This document shows, one piece after another, positions 19,818-27,944 of a stretch of 64,000 nucleotides of DNA (its first letter is position 1; every line of letters begins with the position of its first letter). Source of the stretch: Acinetobacter sp. XS-4 (GTDB taxonomy: Bacteria > Pseudomonadota > Gammaproteobacteria > Pseudomonadales > Moraxellaceae); contig NZ_CP094657.1 in assembly GCF_023920705.1 (NCBI RefSeq), positions 434,001 through 498,000 of the forward strand, in the 5' to 3' direction. The notes under the pieces are model-generated. The model was not told the DNA's origin and made no database searches. It worked only from the letters and a program-made list of their open reading frames with translations. A program made the position numbers and the translations under genes.

Positions 19818-20204
19818 ATGGCTAAAGATACTCGCACACGCAAGAAGGTCACTCGTACCGTCTCTGAAGGTGTTGCACACATTCACGCGTCTTTTAATAA
19901 CACCATTGTTACGATTACTGATCGTCAAGGTAATGCATTGGCTTGGGCCACCTCTGGTGGACAAGGCTTCCGTGGTTCACGTAAATCAACTCCGTTTGCT
20001 GCTCAGGTAGCTGCTGAAGTTGCTGGTAAAGCAGCTTTAGATTACGGTTTGAAAAATCTGGATGTCCTTGTAAAAGGTCCTGGTCCAGGTCGTGAGTCTG
20101 CGGTTCGTGCATTAGGCGCAGTGGGTTATAAAATTAACAGCATTACCGATGTGACGCCAATTCCTCACAACGGTTGCCGTCCACCTAAAAAACGTCGCGT
20201 GTAA
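19818..20204 (+). CDS. rpsK: 30S ribosomal protein S11
   Basis: 128-residue S11 of the platform near the E site. The C-terminal signature [18 protein letters not shown] is complete. Confidence 0.98.
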
Positions 20205-20216
20205 GGAGAAACATTC

Positions 20217-20843
20217 ATGGCTCGTTATATTGGTCCAAAATGCAAACTCTCTCGCCGCGAAGGGACAGACCTGCAACTTAAATCTGGCGTTAAACCTTTT
20301 GACGTCAAAACTAAAAAAGCTAACAAAGCACCTGGTCAACATGGTCAGGCACGCGGTGGTAAGCAATCTGAGTATTCACTACAATTACGTGAAAAACAAA
20401 AAGTCCGTCGTATTTACGGTGTGTTAGAACGTCAATTTAGTAACTACTATAAAGAAGCAGCTCGTGTTAAAGGCGCAACAGGTGAGAACTTGTTGAAATT
20501 GCTTGAAAGCCGTCTTGATAACGTTGTTTATCGCATGGGTTTTGGTTCTACACGTGCAGAAGCTCGTCAGTTAGTAAGTCACCGTAGCATTACTTTGAAT
20601 GGTCGTCGTGTAAACATCGCATCTATTCAAGTTAAAGCTGGTGATGTAATTGCGGTTCACGAAGGTGCTAAACAACAATTGCGTATTAAAAACGCGATTG
20701 AGTTAGCTGCACAACGTGGTATTCCAGCTTGGATCGATGTTGATCATTCTAAGCTTGAAGGTACGTTTAAAGCTGCACCAGATCGTGCTGATTTACCTGC
20801 TGAAATCAATGAAAGCTTGATTGTAGAATTGTATTCTAAATAA
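20217..20843 (+). CDS. rpsD: 30S ribosomal protein S4
   Basis: 208-residue S4, an assembly initiator and in E. coli the repressor of this operon. The S4 RNA-binding domain ([20 protein letters not shown]) lies near residue 99. The N-terminal region has only one cysteine, so there is no zinc site. Confidence 0.98.
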   Translation: MARYIGPKCKLSRREGTDLQLKSGVKPFDVKTKKANKAPGQHGQARGGKQSEYSLQLREKQKVRRIYGVLERQFSNYYKEAARVKGATGENLLKLLESRLDNVVYRMGFGSTRAEARQLVSHRSITLNGRRVNIASIQVKAGDVIAVHEGAKQQLRIKNAIELAAQRGIPAWIDVDHSKLEGTFKAAPDRADLPAEINESLIVELYSK

Positions 20844-20860
20844 TCCTTGAGGTAGCAATA

Positions 20861-21868
20861 ATGACGCGTACTGCAAACGAGTTTCTAACTCCGCAAGCGA
20901 TCAAGGTCGAAGCGGTTAGCGGGACCTCGGCAAAAGTGATTCTAGAACCTTTAGAGCGTGGTTTTGGCCATACTCTAGGTAATGCTTTACGTCGCATTCT
21001 ATTGTCTTCTTTACCTGGCGCTGCTGTGGTTGAAGTAGAGATAGAAGGTGTCGAGCACGAGTACAGTACTTTAGAAGGCTTGCAGCAGGACATCGTCGAG
21101 CTCTTGCTGAACCTAAAAGGATTGTCTATTAAGCTGTTCGATCAAAATGAAGCATATTTAACATTAGAGAAACAAGGTCCAGGCGAAATTACTGCTGCTG
21201 ATCTTCGTTTACCTCATAATGTTGAAGTGGTTAACCCAGAGCATCTAATTGGTACTTTGAGTGCTTCAGGCTCATTAAAAATGCGCTTGAAGGTTTCTCA
21301 AGGTCGTGGTTATGAAACATCTGATTCTCGTTTCCCTGAAGGTGAAACACGTCCTGTTGGTCGTTTGCAATTAGATGCTTCTTATAGCCCGATTAAGCGT
21401 GTTTCTTACACCGTTGAAAATGCGCGTGTAGAACAACGTACTGATTTAGATAAACTGGTAATCGACCTCGAGACAAATGGAACGGTTGATCCTGAAGAAG
21501 CAATCCGCAAAGCGGCAACTATCTTGCAACAACAAATTGCAATTTTTGTTGATCTTCAGAAAGACCAAACTCCAGTTGCTCAAGAGCCTCGTGAAGAAGT
21601 TGACCCAATCTTGCTTCGCCCAGTAGATGATCTAGAGCTTACTGTTCGTTCTGCTAACTGTTTGAAAGCAGAAAATATTTACTACATTGGTGATCTTGTT
21701 CAACGTACTGAAGTTGAGTTGTTAAAAACTCCTAACCTTGGTAAAAAATCGTTAACAGAGATCAAAGATGTTTTGGCATCGAAAGGCTTACAACTCGGTA
21801 TGCGTCTTGAAAACTGGCCACCAGCTAGTCTTCGTATGGACGACCGTTTTGCCTATCGTAGCCGTTAA
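20861..21868 (+). CDS. rpoA: RNA polymerase alpha subunit
   Basis: 335 residues. The N-terminal assembly domain shows [18 protein letters not shown] near residue 34, which pairs alpha subunits and docks beta and beta-prime. The C-terminal domain (about 250-325; [20 protein letters not shown]) binds UP elements and activators. Normal length and position between rpsD and rplQ. Confidence 0.98.
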   Translation: MTRTANEFLTPQAIKVEAVSGTSAKVILEPLERGFGHTLGNALRRILLSSLPGAAVVEVEIEGVEHEYSTLEGLQQDIVELLLNLKGLSIKLFDQNEAYLTLEKQGPGEITAADLRLPHNVEVVNPEHLIGTLSASGSLKMRLKVSQGRGYETSDSRFPEGETRPVGRLQLDASYSPIKRVSYTVENARVEQRTDLDKLVIDLETNGTVDPEEAIRKAATILQQQIAIFVDLQKDQTPVAQEPREEVDPILLRPVDDLELTVRSANCLKAENIYYIGDLVQRTEVELLKTPNLGKKSLTEIKDVLASKGLQLGMRLENWPPASLRMDDRFAYRSR

Positions 21869-21886
21869 TTAAGTAGGACTATCACC

Positions 21887-22264
21887 ATGCGTCATCGTAA
21901 TAGTGGTGTGAAATTAGGCCGTACAAGCAGCCATCGTAAAGCGATGTTCCAAAACTTGGCTAATTCTTTATTTGAACACGAGTTGATCAAAACAACTGTG
22001 CCTAAAGCTAAAGAATTACGTCGTGTTGCTGAGCCTTTAATCACTCTAGCAAAAAACGATACTGTAGCAAATCGTCGTTTAGCATTTGCTCGTACTCGTA
22101 ATGCTGCAACTGTAGGTAAATTATTTACAGTACTTGGCCCTCGTTACAAAGAACGTAACGGCGGTTATCTACGTGTTCTTAAAGCGGGCTTCCGTGCTGG
22201 TGATGCAGCACCGATGGCTTACGTTGAGCTTGTAGATCGTGAAGTGAATACTTCAGCTGAATAA
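21887..22264 (+). CDS. rplQ: 50S ribosomal protein L17
   Basis: 125-residue L17. [20 protein letters not shown] and [16 protein letters not shown] are family motifs. Last gene of the operon. Confidence 0.98.
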   Translation: MRHRNSGVKLGRTSSHRKAMFQNLANSLFEHELIKTTVPKAKELRRVAEPLITLAKNDTVANRRLAFARTRNAATVGKLFTVLGPRYKERNGGYLRVLKAGFRAGDAAPMAYVELVDREVNTSAE

Positions 22265-22275
22265 TTGATTTTATT

Positions 22276-22307
22276 CAAAAAAGACCGGTTTTATACCGGT
22301 CTTTTTT
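22276..22307 (+). terminator. Terminator of the ribosomal protein operon
   Basis: AAAAGACCGGT and ACCGGTCTTTT stem with a 5-nt loop and a T run, 12 nt after rplQ. Confidence 0.93.
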
Positions 22308-22377
22308 ATTTCTGTTAATTGATAAAATTATAAAAATGTCCCCAAGTGACATAAAAAAACGGATAAACGGTCAAACT

Positions 22378-22395
22378 TGACATTGCGTATTGTCA
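22378..22395. promoter_or_regulatory. Inverted repeat upstream of almA
   Basis: TGACA (22378-22382) and TGTCA (22391-22395) separated by 8 nt, inside the likely promoter region of almA. The left arm overlaps a TTGACA hexamer (22377-22382). A regulator binding here is inference. Confidence 0.4.
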
Positions 22396-22445
22396 AAATT
22401 GTGCTTTAATAAACTTATATTCTCAACAATGGGTATAAAAATAAA

Positions 22446-23936
22446 ATGGAAAAGCAAGTTGATATTTTAATTATTGGTGCAGGTATTTCAGGAATTGGAA
22501 TTGCTGCCCATTTGTCAAAAAACTCTCCACAACGCCAATTTGAAATTTTAGAGCGTCGTGAATCTTTTGGCGGAACATGGGATCTTTTCCGTTATCCAGG
22601 TATTCGTTCAGACTCAGATATGTCGACATTTGGTTTTAATTTTAAGCCATGGTGTAAAGCGAATGTATTAGCTGATGGTGCTTCTATTAAAGGGTATTTA
22701 GGTGAAGTAATTGATGAGTATAAGTTAAAAGAAAAAATTCACTTTGGTCATCGTGTGCTTTCTGCTAATTACGATTCTGAATCAAAGAAATGGCAGGTTG
22801 TAATTGAAGATGGTAAGAAAAAACAACAGACTTGGATTGCTAATTTTGTTGTAGGGTGTACTGGTTATTATAATTATGATCAAGGATATGCGCCTTCTTT
22901 CCCAAATCAAGAAGCATTTAAAGGGCAACTTATTCACCCACAGCATTGGCCTGAGAATTTAGATTATACGGGTAAAAAAGTCGTTATTATTGGTAGTGGC
23001 GCAACTGCAATTACTTTAGTACCAGCAATGGCGAAGGGCGGAGCAGGTCATGTAACCATGTTGCAGCGTTCACCTACATATATTGCTAGCGTACCGTCTA
23101 TCGACTTCATCTATGAAAAAACGCGTAGATTTATGTCTGAAGAAGCCGCTTATAAATTTACTCGCGCACGTAATATTGGTATGCAGCGTGCAATTTATGC
23201 ATTATCACAGAAACATCCAAAAACTGTACGTCGTTTACTCTTAAAAGCAATTGAAGTGCAGTTAAAGGGTAAAGTTGATATGAAGCATTTTACGCCTTCA
23301 TATAATCCTTGGGATCAGCGCCTATGCGTGGTACCTGATGGTGACTTATTTAAGATTTTGCGTGAAGGTAAAGCGAGTGTAGAAACAGATCAAGTTGAGA
23401 AATTTACGGAAAAAGGTATTTTACTTAAATCTGGTAAACATCTTGATGCAGATATCGTGATTTCTGCAACTGGTTTGCAAGTTCAGATTATGGGTGGTGT
23501 TCAGGCTACTATTGATGGTAAAGCTGTTAACTCATCTGAACATATGCTTTATAACGGTGTAATGTTGAGTGATGTACCAAACATGGCCATGATTATTGGT
23601 TATGTAAATGCATCATGGACCCTTAAGGTTGATATCGCTGCGGAATATATTTGTCGCTTGTTAAACTATATGGACAAAAATAGTTATGATGAAGTAGTTC
23701 CGTCTGGTGATAAAACTGAAATGGAAGAAGATACTGTAATGGGTAAACTGTCTTCAGGTTATATTAGCCGTGCGGCACATGAACTTCCAAAACAAGGTAA
23801 GCATGCTCCATGGCAAGTGACTAATAACTATTTAGAAGATAGAAAGTCACTAAAAAATTCAAAATTTGAAGATGGTGTTTTACATTTTCATAAACGTTCA
23901 GAAACGAATGAGCGTAAACCAAAACTGGTATCTTAA
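22446..23936 (+). CDS. almA: Flavin-binding monooxygenase, AlmA-type (long-chain alkane oxidation)
   Basis: 496-residue class B flavoprotein monooxygenase using NADPH and O2. FAD Rossmann motif GAGISGIGIAAHL is at residues 11-23; the second nucleotide-binding motif GSGATAITLVPAMA lies near 185. The sequence closely resembles what I recall of AlmA, implicated in oxidation of alkanes beyond about C32 in Acinetobacter. Baeyer-Villiger type ketone oxidation is the alternative, since the families share folds. It is followed by a convergent acyl-CoA dehydrogenase, in keeping with a lipid or hydrocarbon setting. Start ATG 22446 leads directly into the FAD motif. Confidence 0.85.
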   Translation: MEKQVDILIIGAGISGIGIAAHLSKNSPQRQFEILERRESFGGTWDLFRYPGIRSDSDMSTFGFNFKPWCKANVLADGASIKGYLGEVIDEYKLKEKIHFGHRVLSANYDSESKKWQVVIEDGKKKQQTWIANFVVGCTGYYNYDQGYAPSFPNQEAFKGQLIHPQHWPENLDYTGKKVVIIGSGATAITLVPAMAKGGAGHVTMLQRSPTYIASVPSIDFIYEKTRRFMSEEAAYKFTRARNIGMQRAIYALSQKHPKTVRRLLLKAIEVQLKGKVDMKHFTPSYNPWDQRLCVVPDGDLFKILREGKASVETDQVEKFTEKGILLKSGKHLDADIVISATGLQVQIMGGVQATIDGKAVNSSEHMLYNGVMLSDVPNMAMIIGYVNASWTLKVDIAAEYICRLLNYMDKNSYDEVVPSGDKTEMEEDTVMGKLSSGYISRAAHELPKQGKHAPWQVTNNYLEDRKSLKNSKFEDGVLHFHKRSETNERKPKLVS

Positions 23937-23951
23937 TAGATATTAGATAAA

Positions 23952-23977
23952 TAAAAGGGGCGTAATGCCCCTTTTAT
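23952..23977. terminator. Bidirectional terminator between almA and the acyl-CoA dehydrogenase
   Basis: AAAAGGGGC and GCCCCTTTT stem with a GTAAT-type loop, between convergent genes. Confidence 0.88.
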
Positions 23978-23987
23978 AATGGAGTTA

Positions 23988-25160
23988 TTAAAGTGTTCTA
24001 GAGATTAATTCTTTCATAATTTCATTGGTACCTGCATAAATTCGATTTGCTCGGTGATCTATGTAGGCACGTGCAATTGGATATTCAAGCATGTAACCAT
24101 AACCACCATGTAATTGAAGACAATCATCTACAACTTTTGAGAACATGTCTGAAATTTTATATTTAGCAGCTGCGGCCGCTTCTACACTTAATTTTTCTTC
24201 AAGTTGTAATTCCATACAACGATCTAAATAAGTACGGCAGAAATCTATTTCTGTTCTCAGTTCAGCAAGTTTAAAACGCGTATTTTGAAATGCACTAACA
24301 GGTTTGCCAAATGCTTTACGGTCTTTTGTGTATTGGACAGTATGTGCAAATGCTGCCTCAGCGCCTGCCTGACAAATAATAGCGACCAGCATTCGTTCCC
24401 AAGCCAACTCTTTCATGAGCATGATAAAGCCCATACCTTCCATACCTAAGAGATTTTCTTTAGGAACACGAACGTTATCAAAAAATAATTCGCACGTATC
24501 TTGGCCTTTCATTCCAATCTTATTAAGAGGCTTACCTTTGCTAAAACCAGCTCTGTCTGCTTCAACAATAATAAGTGATAAATTCGCTGAACCTTTCTCG
24601 TTATTACCCGTTTTACAAACGACTACGACCATGTCACATAAGTAGCCATTCGTAATGAAAATCTTTGAACCATTAATGACGTAATCATCACCGTCAAGTA
24701 CGGCTGTGGTTCTTACTGCTTGTAAATCAGAACCGGTACCAGGCTCAGTCATGGCAATAGCGGTGACCACTTCTCCTGTTGCCATTTTCGGTAACCACTT
24801 TTGTTTCTGTTCTTCATTACCAAAGTTATTTACATAATTGGCAACAATATCTGAGTGCAAGGAAAAACCCGTACTAGAGTCCATAGCATAAGCTTGCTCT
24901 TCAATTAAGATCATGCTGTACAAACGGTCTACTCCAGACCCACCATATTGCTCTGGCATTGTGGTACACAAGAGGCCCAATTCTCCGGCCTTATTCCAAA
25001 GGTCTCGGTCAACATGTTGCAGTTTTTCATATTTTTCAATATTGGGAACAACTTCTTTTTCATAGAATTTACGTACTGTCTCGCGAAAAGCCTCATGCTC
25101 TTCATTGAATAATTGTCTCGGTAACATATTTGGAATAGGACGGATGGCACCAGATTGCAT
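23988..25160 (-). CDS. Acyl-CoA dehydrogenase
   Basis: 390-residue flavoprotein that introduces the alpha-beta double bond in acyl-CoA, passing electrons to ETF. Family blocks AIAMTEPGTGSDL near 133, ITNGYLCDMVVVV, and QLHGGYGYMLEYPIARAYID near the C-terminus are clear. The end reads IYAGTNEIMKEL: the glutamate found before GT in medium-chain enzymes is alanine, as in long-chain and isovaleryl types where the catalytic base lies on another helix. A glutamate in QAGAEAAFAHT near 260 is a candidate. A long-chain substrate fits the almA neighbour but is inference. Confidence 0.9.
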   Translation of the reverse strand: MQSGAIRPIPNMLPRQLFNEEHEAFRETVRKFYEKEVVPNIEKYEKLQHVDRDLWNKAGELGLLCTTMPEQYGGSGVDRLYSMILIEEQAYAMDSSTGFSLHSDIVANYVNNFGNEEQKQKWLPKMATGEVVTAIAMTEPGTGSDLQAVRTTAVLDGDDYVINGSKIFITNGYLCDMVVVVCKTGNNEKGSANLSLIIVEADRAGFSKGKPLNKIGMKGQDTCELFFDNVRVPKENLLGMEGMGFIMLMKELAWERMLVAIICQAGAEAAFAHTVQYTKDRKAFGKPVSAFQNTRFKLAELRTEIDFCRTYLDRCMELQLEEKLSVEAAAAAKYKISDMFSKVVDDCLQLHGGYGYMLEYPIARAYIDHRANRIYAGTNEIMKELISRTL

Positions 25161-25349
25161 TTGTATTTCTTCCTTGGTTCAGGTGTGATGTTATTTCCTT
25201 AAACATACGGAAGCATTTCAGGGCTAACAATGTGATGAATGCTCAATTATGAGGACAAGATGATAAATTTGGTCAATTTGATATTTTTAGCGATCTTTGG
25301 AATGTGATCAGGTAAACTAAGCCCACTATCAACGCAGATGGGGAAATAA

Positions 25350-25607
25350 ATGTCTGACGAAATGACCTTGGAAGAACGTAAAGTAGTTTATCGAGCACGC
25401 CGCGGCTTGAAAGAAATTGACGTCTATTTTGACCCTTATGTAAAAAACTATTATCTACAAGCGGATCCGGCAGAGAAGGCTTTATTTGCAGAATTAGTGG
25501 AACAAGAAGATCCAGATTTACTAGATTGGTTCATGGAAGTTTCTGAACCTCCACGCACAGAGTTACGTGAATTTATTTATAAATTAAAACAGTATGTGCA
25601 TGGCTAA
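25350..25607 (+). CDS. sdhE: FAD assembly factor SdhE
   Basis: 85-residue helical protein that promotes covalent flavin attachment to succinate dehydrogenase. The RGxxE motif needed for this is at residues 18-22 (RGLKE). GGGG-like ribosome binding sequence precedes ATG 25350. The YgfX-like membrane protein follows 6 nt later, the same pairing as in enterobacteria. Confidence 0.93.
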   Translation: MSDEMTLEERKVVYRARRGLKEIDVYFDPYVKNYYLQADPAEKALFAELVEQEDPDLLDWFMEVSEPPRTELREFIYKLKQYVHG

Positions 25608-25613
25608 ACTGTT

Positions 25614-26003
25614 TTGATAAAAGAATTGAATTTTGAGCTGAAATATAGTCGCTTCTCGATAATATTTCAGCTTTTTATTGGCTTGAGTTTAGCAATCCTA
25701 CTTTATCAATTGTTATCGCCAATCTGGTGGTTGGTAGCGCTCATCCTTTTCTCTATTAGTTTTCTAATATTTTTAAAACAATCACGAATTTCTCAAATTG
25801 CATATTTAGATCAAAATTTTTGGTCAGTAGCTTACTCTTCGCAAAAGATTATTTCTCGTTTAGAAATTACTAAAATAATTGATTATCAGATATTTATGGT
25901 TATTTATTTTGAGGGAGCACCCATGAAAGTAGCCATAATTTGGTTTGATCAACTTTCTTTGCAGCATTGGAAAAAGTTAAAAATCTTACAGAAACTTCAT
26001 TAA
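25614..26003 (+). CDS. YgfX/CptA-like membrane protein
   Basis: 129-residue protein with two hydrophobic helices (about residues 17-33 and 37-55) followed by a soluble C-terminal part. This layout, the small size and the place right after sdhE match the YgfX (CptA) family, described in E. coli as inhibiting cell division through MreB/FtsZ and as partner of the SdhE gene. Similarity is by context and topology rather than by conserved residues I can name. The start is doubtful: no ATG is available and the reading frame opens with TTG at 25614 or 25626, neither with a strong ribosome binding site. Confidence 0.62.
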   Translation: MIKELNFELKYSRFSIIFQLFIGLSLAILLYQLLSPIWWLVALILFSISFLIFLKQSRISQIAYLDQNFWSVAYSSQKIISRLEITKIIDYQIFMVIYFEGAPMKVAIIWFDQLSLQHWKKLKILQKLH

Positions 26004-26006
26004 TTG

Positions 26007-26097
26007 TTAGACAATTCTACATTTGTATATTTATTAAAAATAAATAAGAAACAATAATTTAGTCTTTATTTTTTTGCTCGAGTTCAAGATTGTCTAA
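26007..26097. repeat. Inverted 9-mers TTAGACAAT / ATTGTCTAA
   Basis: TTAGACAAT at 26007-26015 and its complement ATTGTCTAA at 26089-26097, 73 nt apart. A related palindrome follows at 26129-26141. Together they suggest a multi-site operator upstream of the small membrane protein genes. Confidence 0.45.
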
Positions 26098-26128
26098 TTA
26101 AAATATAGAAAAAAGCTAAGGAAATACA

Positions 26129-26141
26129 ATTGTCTGACAAT
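26129..26141. promoter_or_regulatory. Palindrome ATTGTC-T-GACAAT
   Basis: Perfect 6-bp arms with one central base, 71 nt before the first small membrane protein gene. Its half-site ATTGTC is shared with the 9-mers at 26007 and 26089. Confidence 0.5.
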
Positions 26142-26211
26142 TTCACCTATGGGTATCAATTTGATCGGTTAAAGTACAAACACCAACGTAAAGTGTGTCG
26201 GAGGTCTCAAA

Positions 26212-26367
26212 ATGGAGATGCCAACATGGTCGTTCTTGGTCATTGCCGTAATTTTGGCAGTGGTGATAGGAAGAGCAGGAACTTTACTCAGGGAACATCT
26301 TAACAGAGTTAATTTTAACAAAGTTAAGAGACAGAGGATGCAAGGTCGTCGATCAGTCAATTATTAA
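26212..26367 (+). CDS. Small membrane protein A (51 residues), tandem paralogue
   Basis: Short gene not recognised as any named family. GGAGG at 26201-26205 lies 6 nt before ATG 26212. The product starts MEMPTWSFLVIAVILAVV and contains one transmembrane helix (about residues 7-19), then IGRAGTLLREHL and a strongly basic tail (KVKRQRMQGRRSVNY). The helix and GRAGTLL are repeated in the gene 71 nt downstream, which shares the GGAGGTCTC ribosome-binding stretch. The paralogy and strong ribosome binding site argue for a real gene. A single-pass inner-membrane protein with the basic tail in the cytoplasm is inferred. Confidence 0.75.
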   Translation: MEMPTWSFLVIAVILAVVIGRAGTLLREHLNRVNFNKVKRQRMQGRRSVNY

Positions 26368-26438
26368 ATTGTTTAGTCGATTAATTCCATCAAGTGTCTA
26401 GTTTATGACTGGGTGCGATTGTAGTAAGGAGGTCTCTC

Positions 26439-26540
26439 ATGGAGATTTCAATGTGGATGTTTCTGTTAATTGCAGTGGTTATGGCTGTGGTAGTAGGAAG
26501 AGCAGGAACTTTACTTAAGGATTATATAGAACAAAAATAA
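26439..26540 (+). CDS. Small membrane protein B (33 residues), tandem paralogue
   Basis: 33-residue product starting MEISMWMFLLIAVVMAVV, followed by VGRAGTLLKDYIEQK. GGAGG at 26428-26432 precedes ATG 26439 by 6 nt. It is a shorter paralogue of the gene at 26212: 20 bases over GRAGTLL are identical, whereas other codons differ at third positions, which points to selection on protein sequence. It lacks the basic tail of its neighbour. A good terminator follows at 26572. No known family could be assigned. Confidence 0.75.
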   Translation: MEISMWMFLLIAVVMAVVVGRAGTLLKDYIEQK

Positions 26541-26571
26541 TATAAGCCGTTAAAAGCTTATCTCAGTTAAT

Positions 26572-26611
26572 AAGTAGCATGTGCTGAACCGTCGCAATGC
26601 TACTTTTTTTT
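26572..26611 (+). terminator. Terminator after the small membrane protein genes
   Basis: Stem AAGTAGCAT with ATGCTACTT, 16-nt loop, followed by eight T. It ends the small-protein unit 32 nt after its second stop codon. Confidence 0.88.
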
Positions 26612-26688
26612 GCCTAAAATTTCTGTTTCCCTGAAAAACTGTCAATTTTATCTGTTGTGAAGTGTGTCAAAGTATAAGCGCTACAATT

Positions 26689-26702
26689 AGAGTAATTACT
26701 CT
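26689..26702. promoter_or_regulatory. 14-bp perfect palindrome upstream of the TatT-like gene
   Basis: AGAGTAATTACTCT is its own complement. It sits 71 nt before the lipoprotein start, in the likely promoter region, and may be an operator for a dimeric repressor. Confidence 0.45.
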
Positions 26703-26772
26703 TTTATTCAAGATATGCATCTGCTAATGTACATCTGAAAAGGAAAAAACAAATTACATAGAGGACAGGAAG

Positions 26773-27861
26773 ATGTCTAAAGTCCAAAAAATAAGCCAAG
26801 GTTTGGCGATGAGTTTTCTTGCAGCTTCAGTTTTATCAGGTTGTTCATACGTCGTGAAAACCGGAGCAAATGTTGCTTTAGGTTTTACGGAAAAGCACGT
26901 CGTTCCGCCTATTCTGGCAATGCAAGATGCTGAAATGGTTTGTAATACTGGTAGTGCTTTAACACCAGCAATCATGTCTACTAAAGGTATGGGTGCAGAT
27001 CCAACGCGTGTTGCGGTATTAATGTATGCAGCGTCAGGCGTATGTGCGGAAAACCAAGCTTTAGAACAGGAATTACGTTATTTGCGCGCATCAAAAGCAG
27101 GACAGGTAACTGAAGCTCAAGATGCACGTATTGCTCAAAAGCGTTGGGCAGCAATTGCTGCTGAGCGTCAATATACAGGCTATAAATTGTTCGCTGATCG
27201 TTGGGAATCTAAATATAAATACCATTTAGGTGATTCTTGTCCAACGATGCGTAGTGATACTGATCAAACAGTTTATTTACTTGGAATGATTAGTGGTCTT
27301 CAGGCTGTGACCAATGATATTAACTCTGGTGGCGCAGTCAATGTTCCAAAAGATATCGCTGCTATTGTAGAGCGTGGCATGGTCTGTCTAGATAATGAAA
27401 AATTCTGGGGTGCACCTAACGCAACGCGTGCTGTTATCTGGACTTTATTGCCAGGGGCAGATGAAGGAAAACCTGATCCATACCAAACTTTAAAACAGTC
27501 AGTGCAAATTGGTGAGCAAAAAGGTGTTCGTTTATCTCATGCATTATATGCGGTAGCTGCTCAAGCAAGTGGTGATGATGCAAAAATCCGTGATGCATTA
27601 AGATCCTATGCGACATCTCAAGCTGATGATAAGCCAGTTAACCCAAACTTTAAGTTAATCGATAGTATGGCTGGTCTGATTGTACGCGGCATTTCTGACC
27701 GTTACTGGACTGAGCATACAGGTGTGCGTACCGGAGATGATGGTATGTCACATTTCTGGGATGATAAGAATGAAGGTGCAGCAGAGCTAGATGAGTTATT
27801 TGATGGCGGAGCCGCATCTGAAGCTCCTGCGGATTCATCTGCTCCACCAGCAGCACAGTAA
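26773..27861 (+). CDS. TatT-like lipoprotein (TRAP-associated)
   Basis: 362 residues with a lipoprotein signal: basic N-terminus, hydrophobic stretch and lipobox LSGC with the acylated cysteine at residue 24. The rest is helical, with several Ala-rich repeats as expected of the TPR-like TatT family, lipoproteins that associate with TRAP transporters (first seen in Treponema). It precedes a rhombosortase gene and a fused TRAP permease. Cysteines at about 58, 77, 156 and 202 could form periplasmic disulphides. The C-terminus is a low-complexity Ala/Pro/Ser tail. The TatT assignment depends on fold impression and context. Confidence 0.72.
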   Translation: MSKVQKISQGLAMSFLAASVLSGCSYVVKTGANVALGFTEKHVVPPILAMQDAEMVCNTGSALTPAIMSTKGMGADPTRVAVLMYAASGVCAENQALEQELRYLRASKAGQVTEAQDARIAQKRWAAIAAERQYTGYKLFADRWESKYKYHLGDSCPTMRSDTDQTVYLLGMISGLQAVTNDINSGGAVNVPKDIAAIVERGMVCLDNEKFWGAPNATRAVIWTLLPGADEGKPDPYQTLKQSVQIGEQKGVRLSHALYAVAAQASGDDAKIRDALRSYATSQADDKPVNPNFKLIDSMAGLIVRGISDRYWTEHTGVRTGDDGMSHFWDDKNEGAAELDELFDGGAASEAPADSSAPPAAQ

Positions 27862-27877
27862 ACATATTTGAAAGGTT

Positions 27878-27925
27878 AACTTCTTGCGAGACTGTTGTTA
27901 AGTTTTACAATGGTAGCAAGAAGTT
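27878..27925 (+). promoter_or_regulatory. Hairpin between the TatT-like gene and the rhombosortase gene
   Basis: Perfect 10-bp stem AACTTCTTGC (27878-27887) with GCAAGAAGTT (27916-27925); the loop has its own TTGT/ACAA pairing. No T run follows. It may process or attenuate the transcript. Confidence 0.55.
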
Positions 27926-27944
27926 TAATTTCAAGGAGTGTGCC

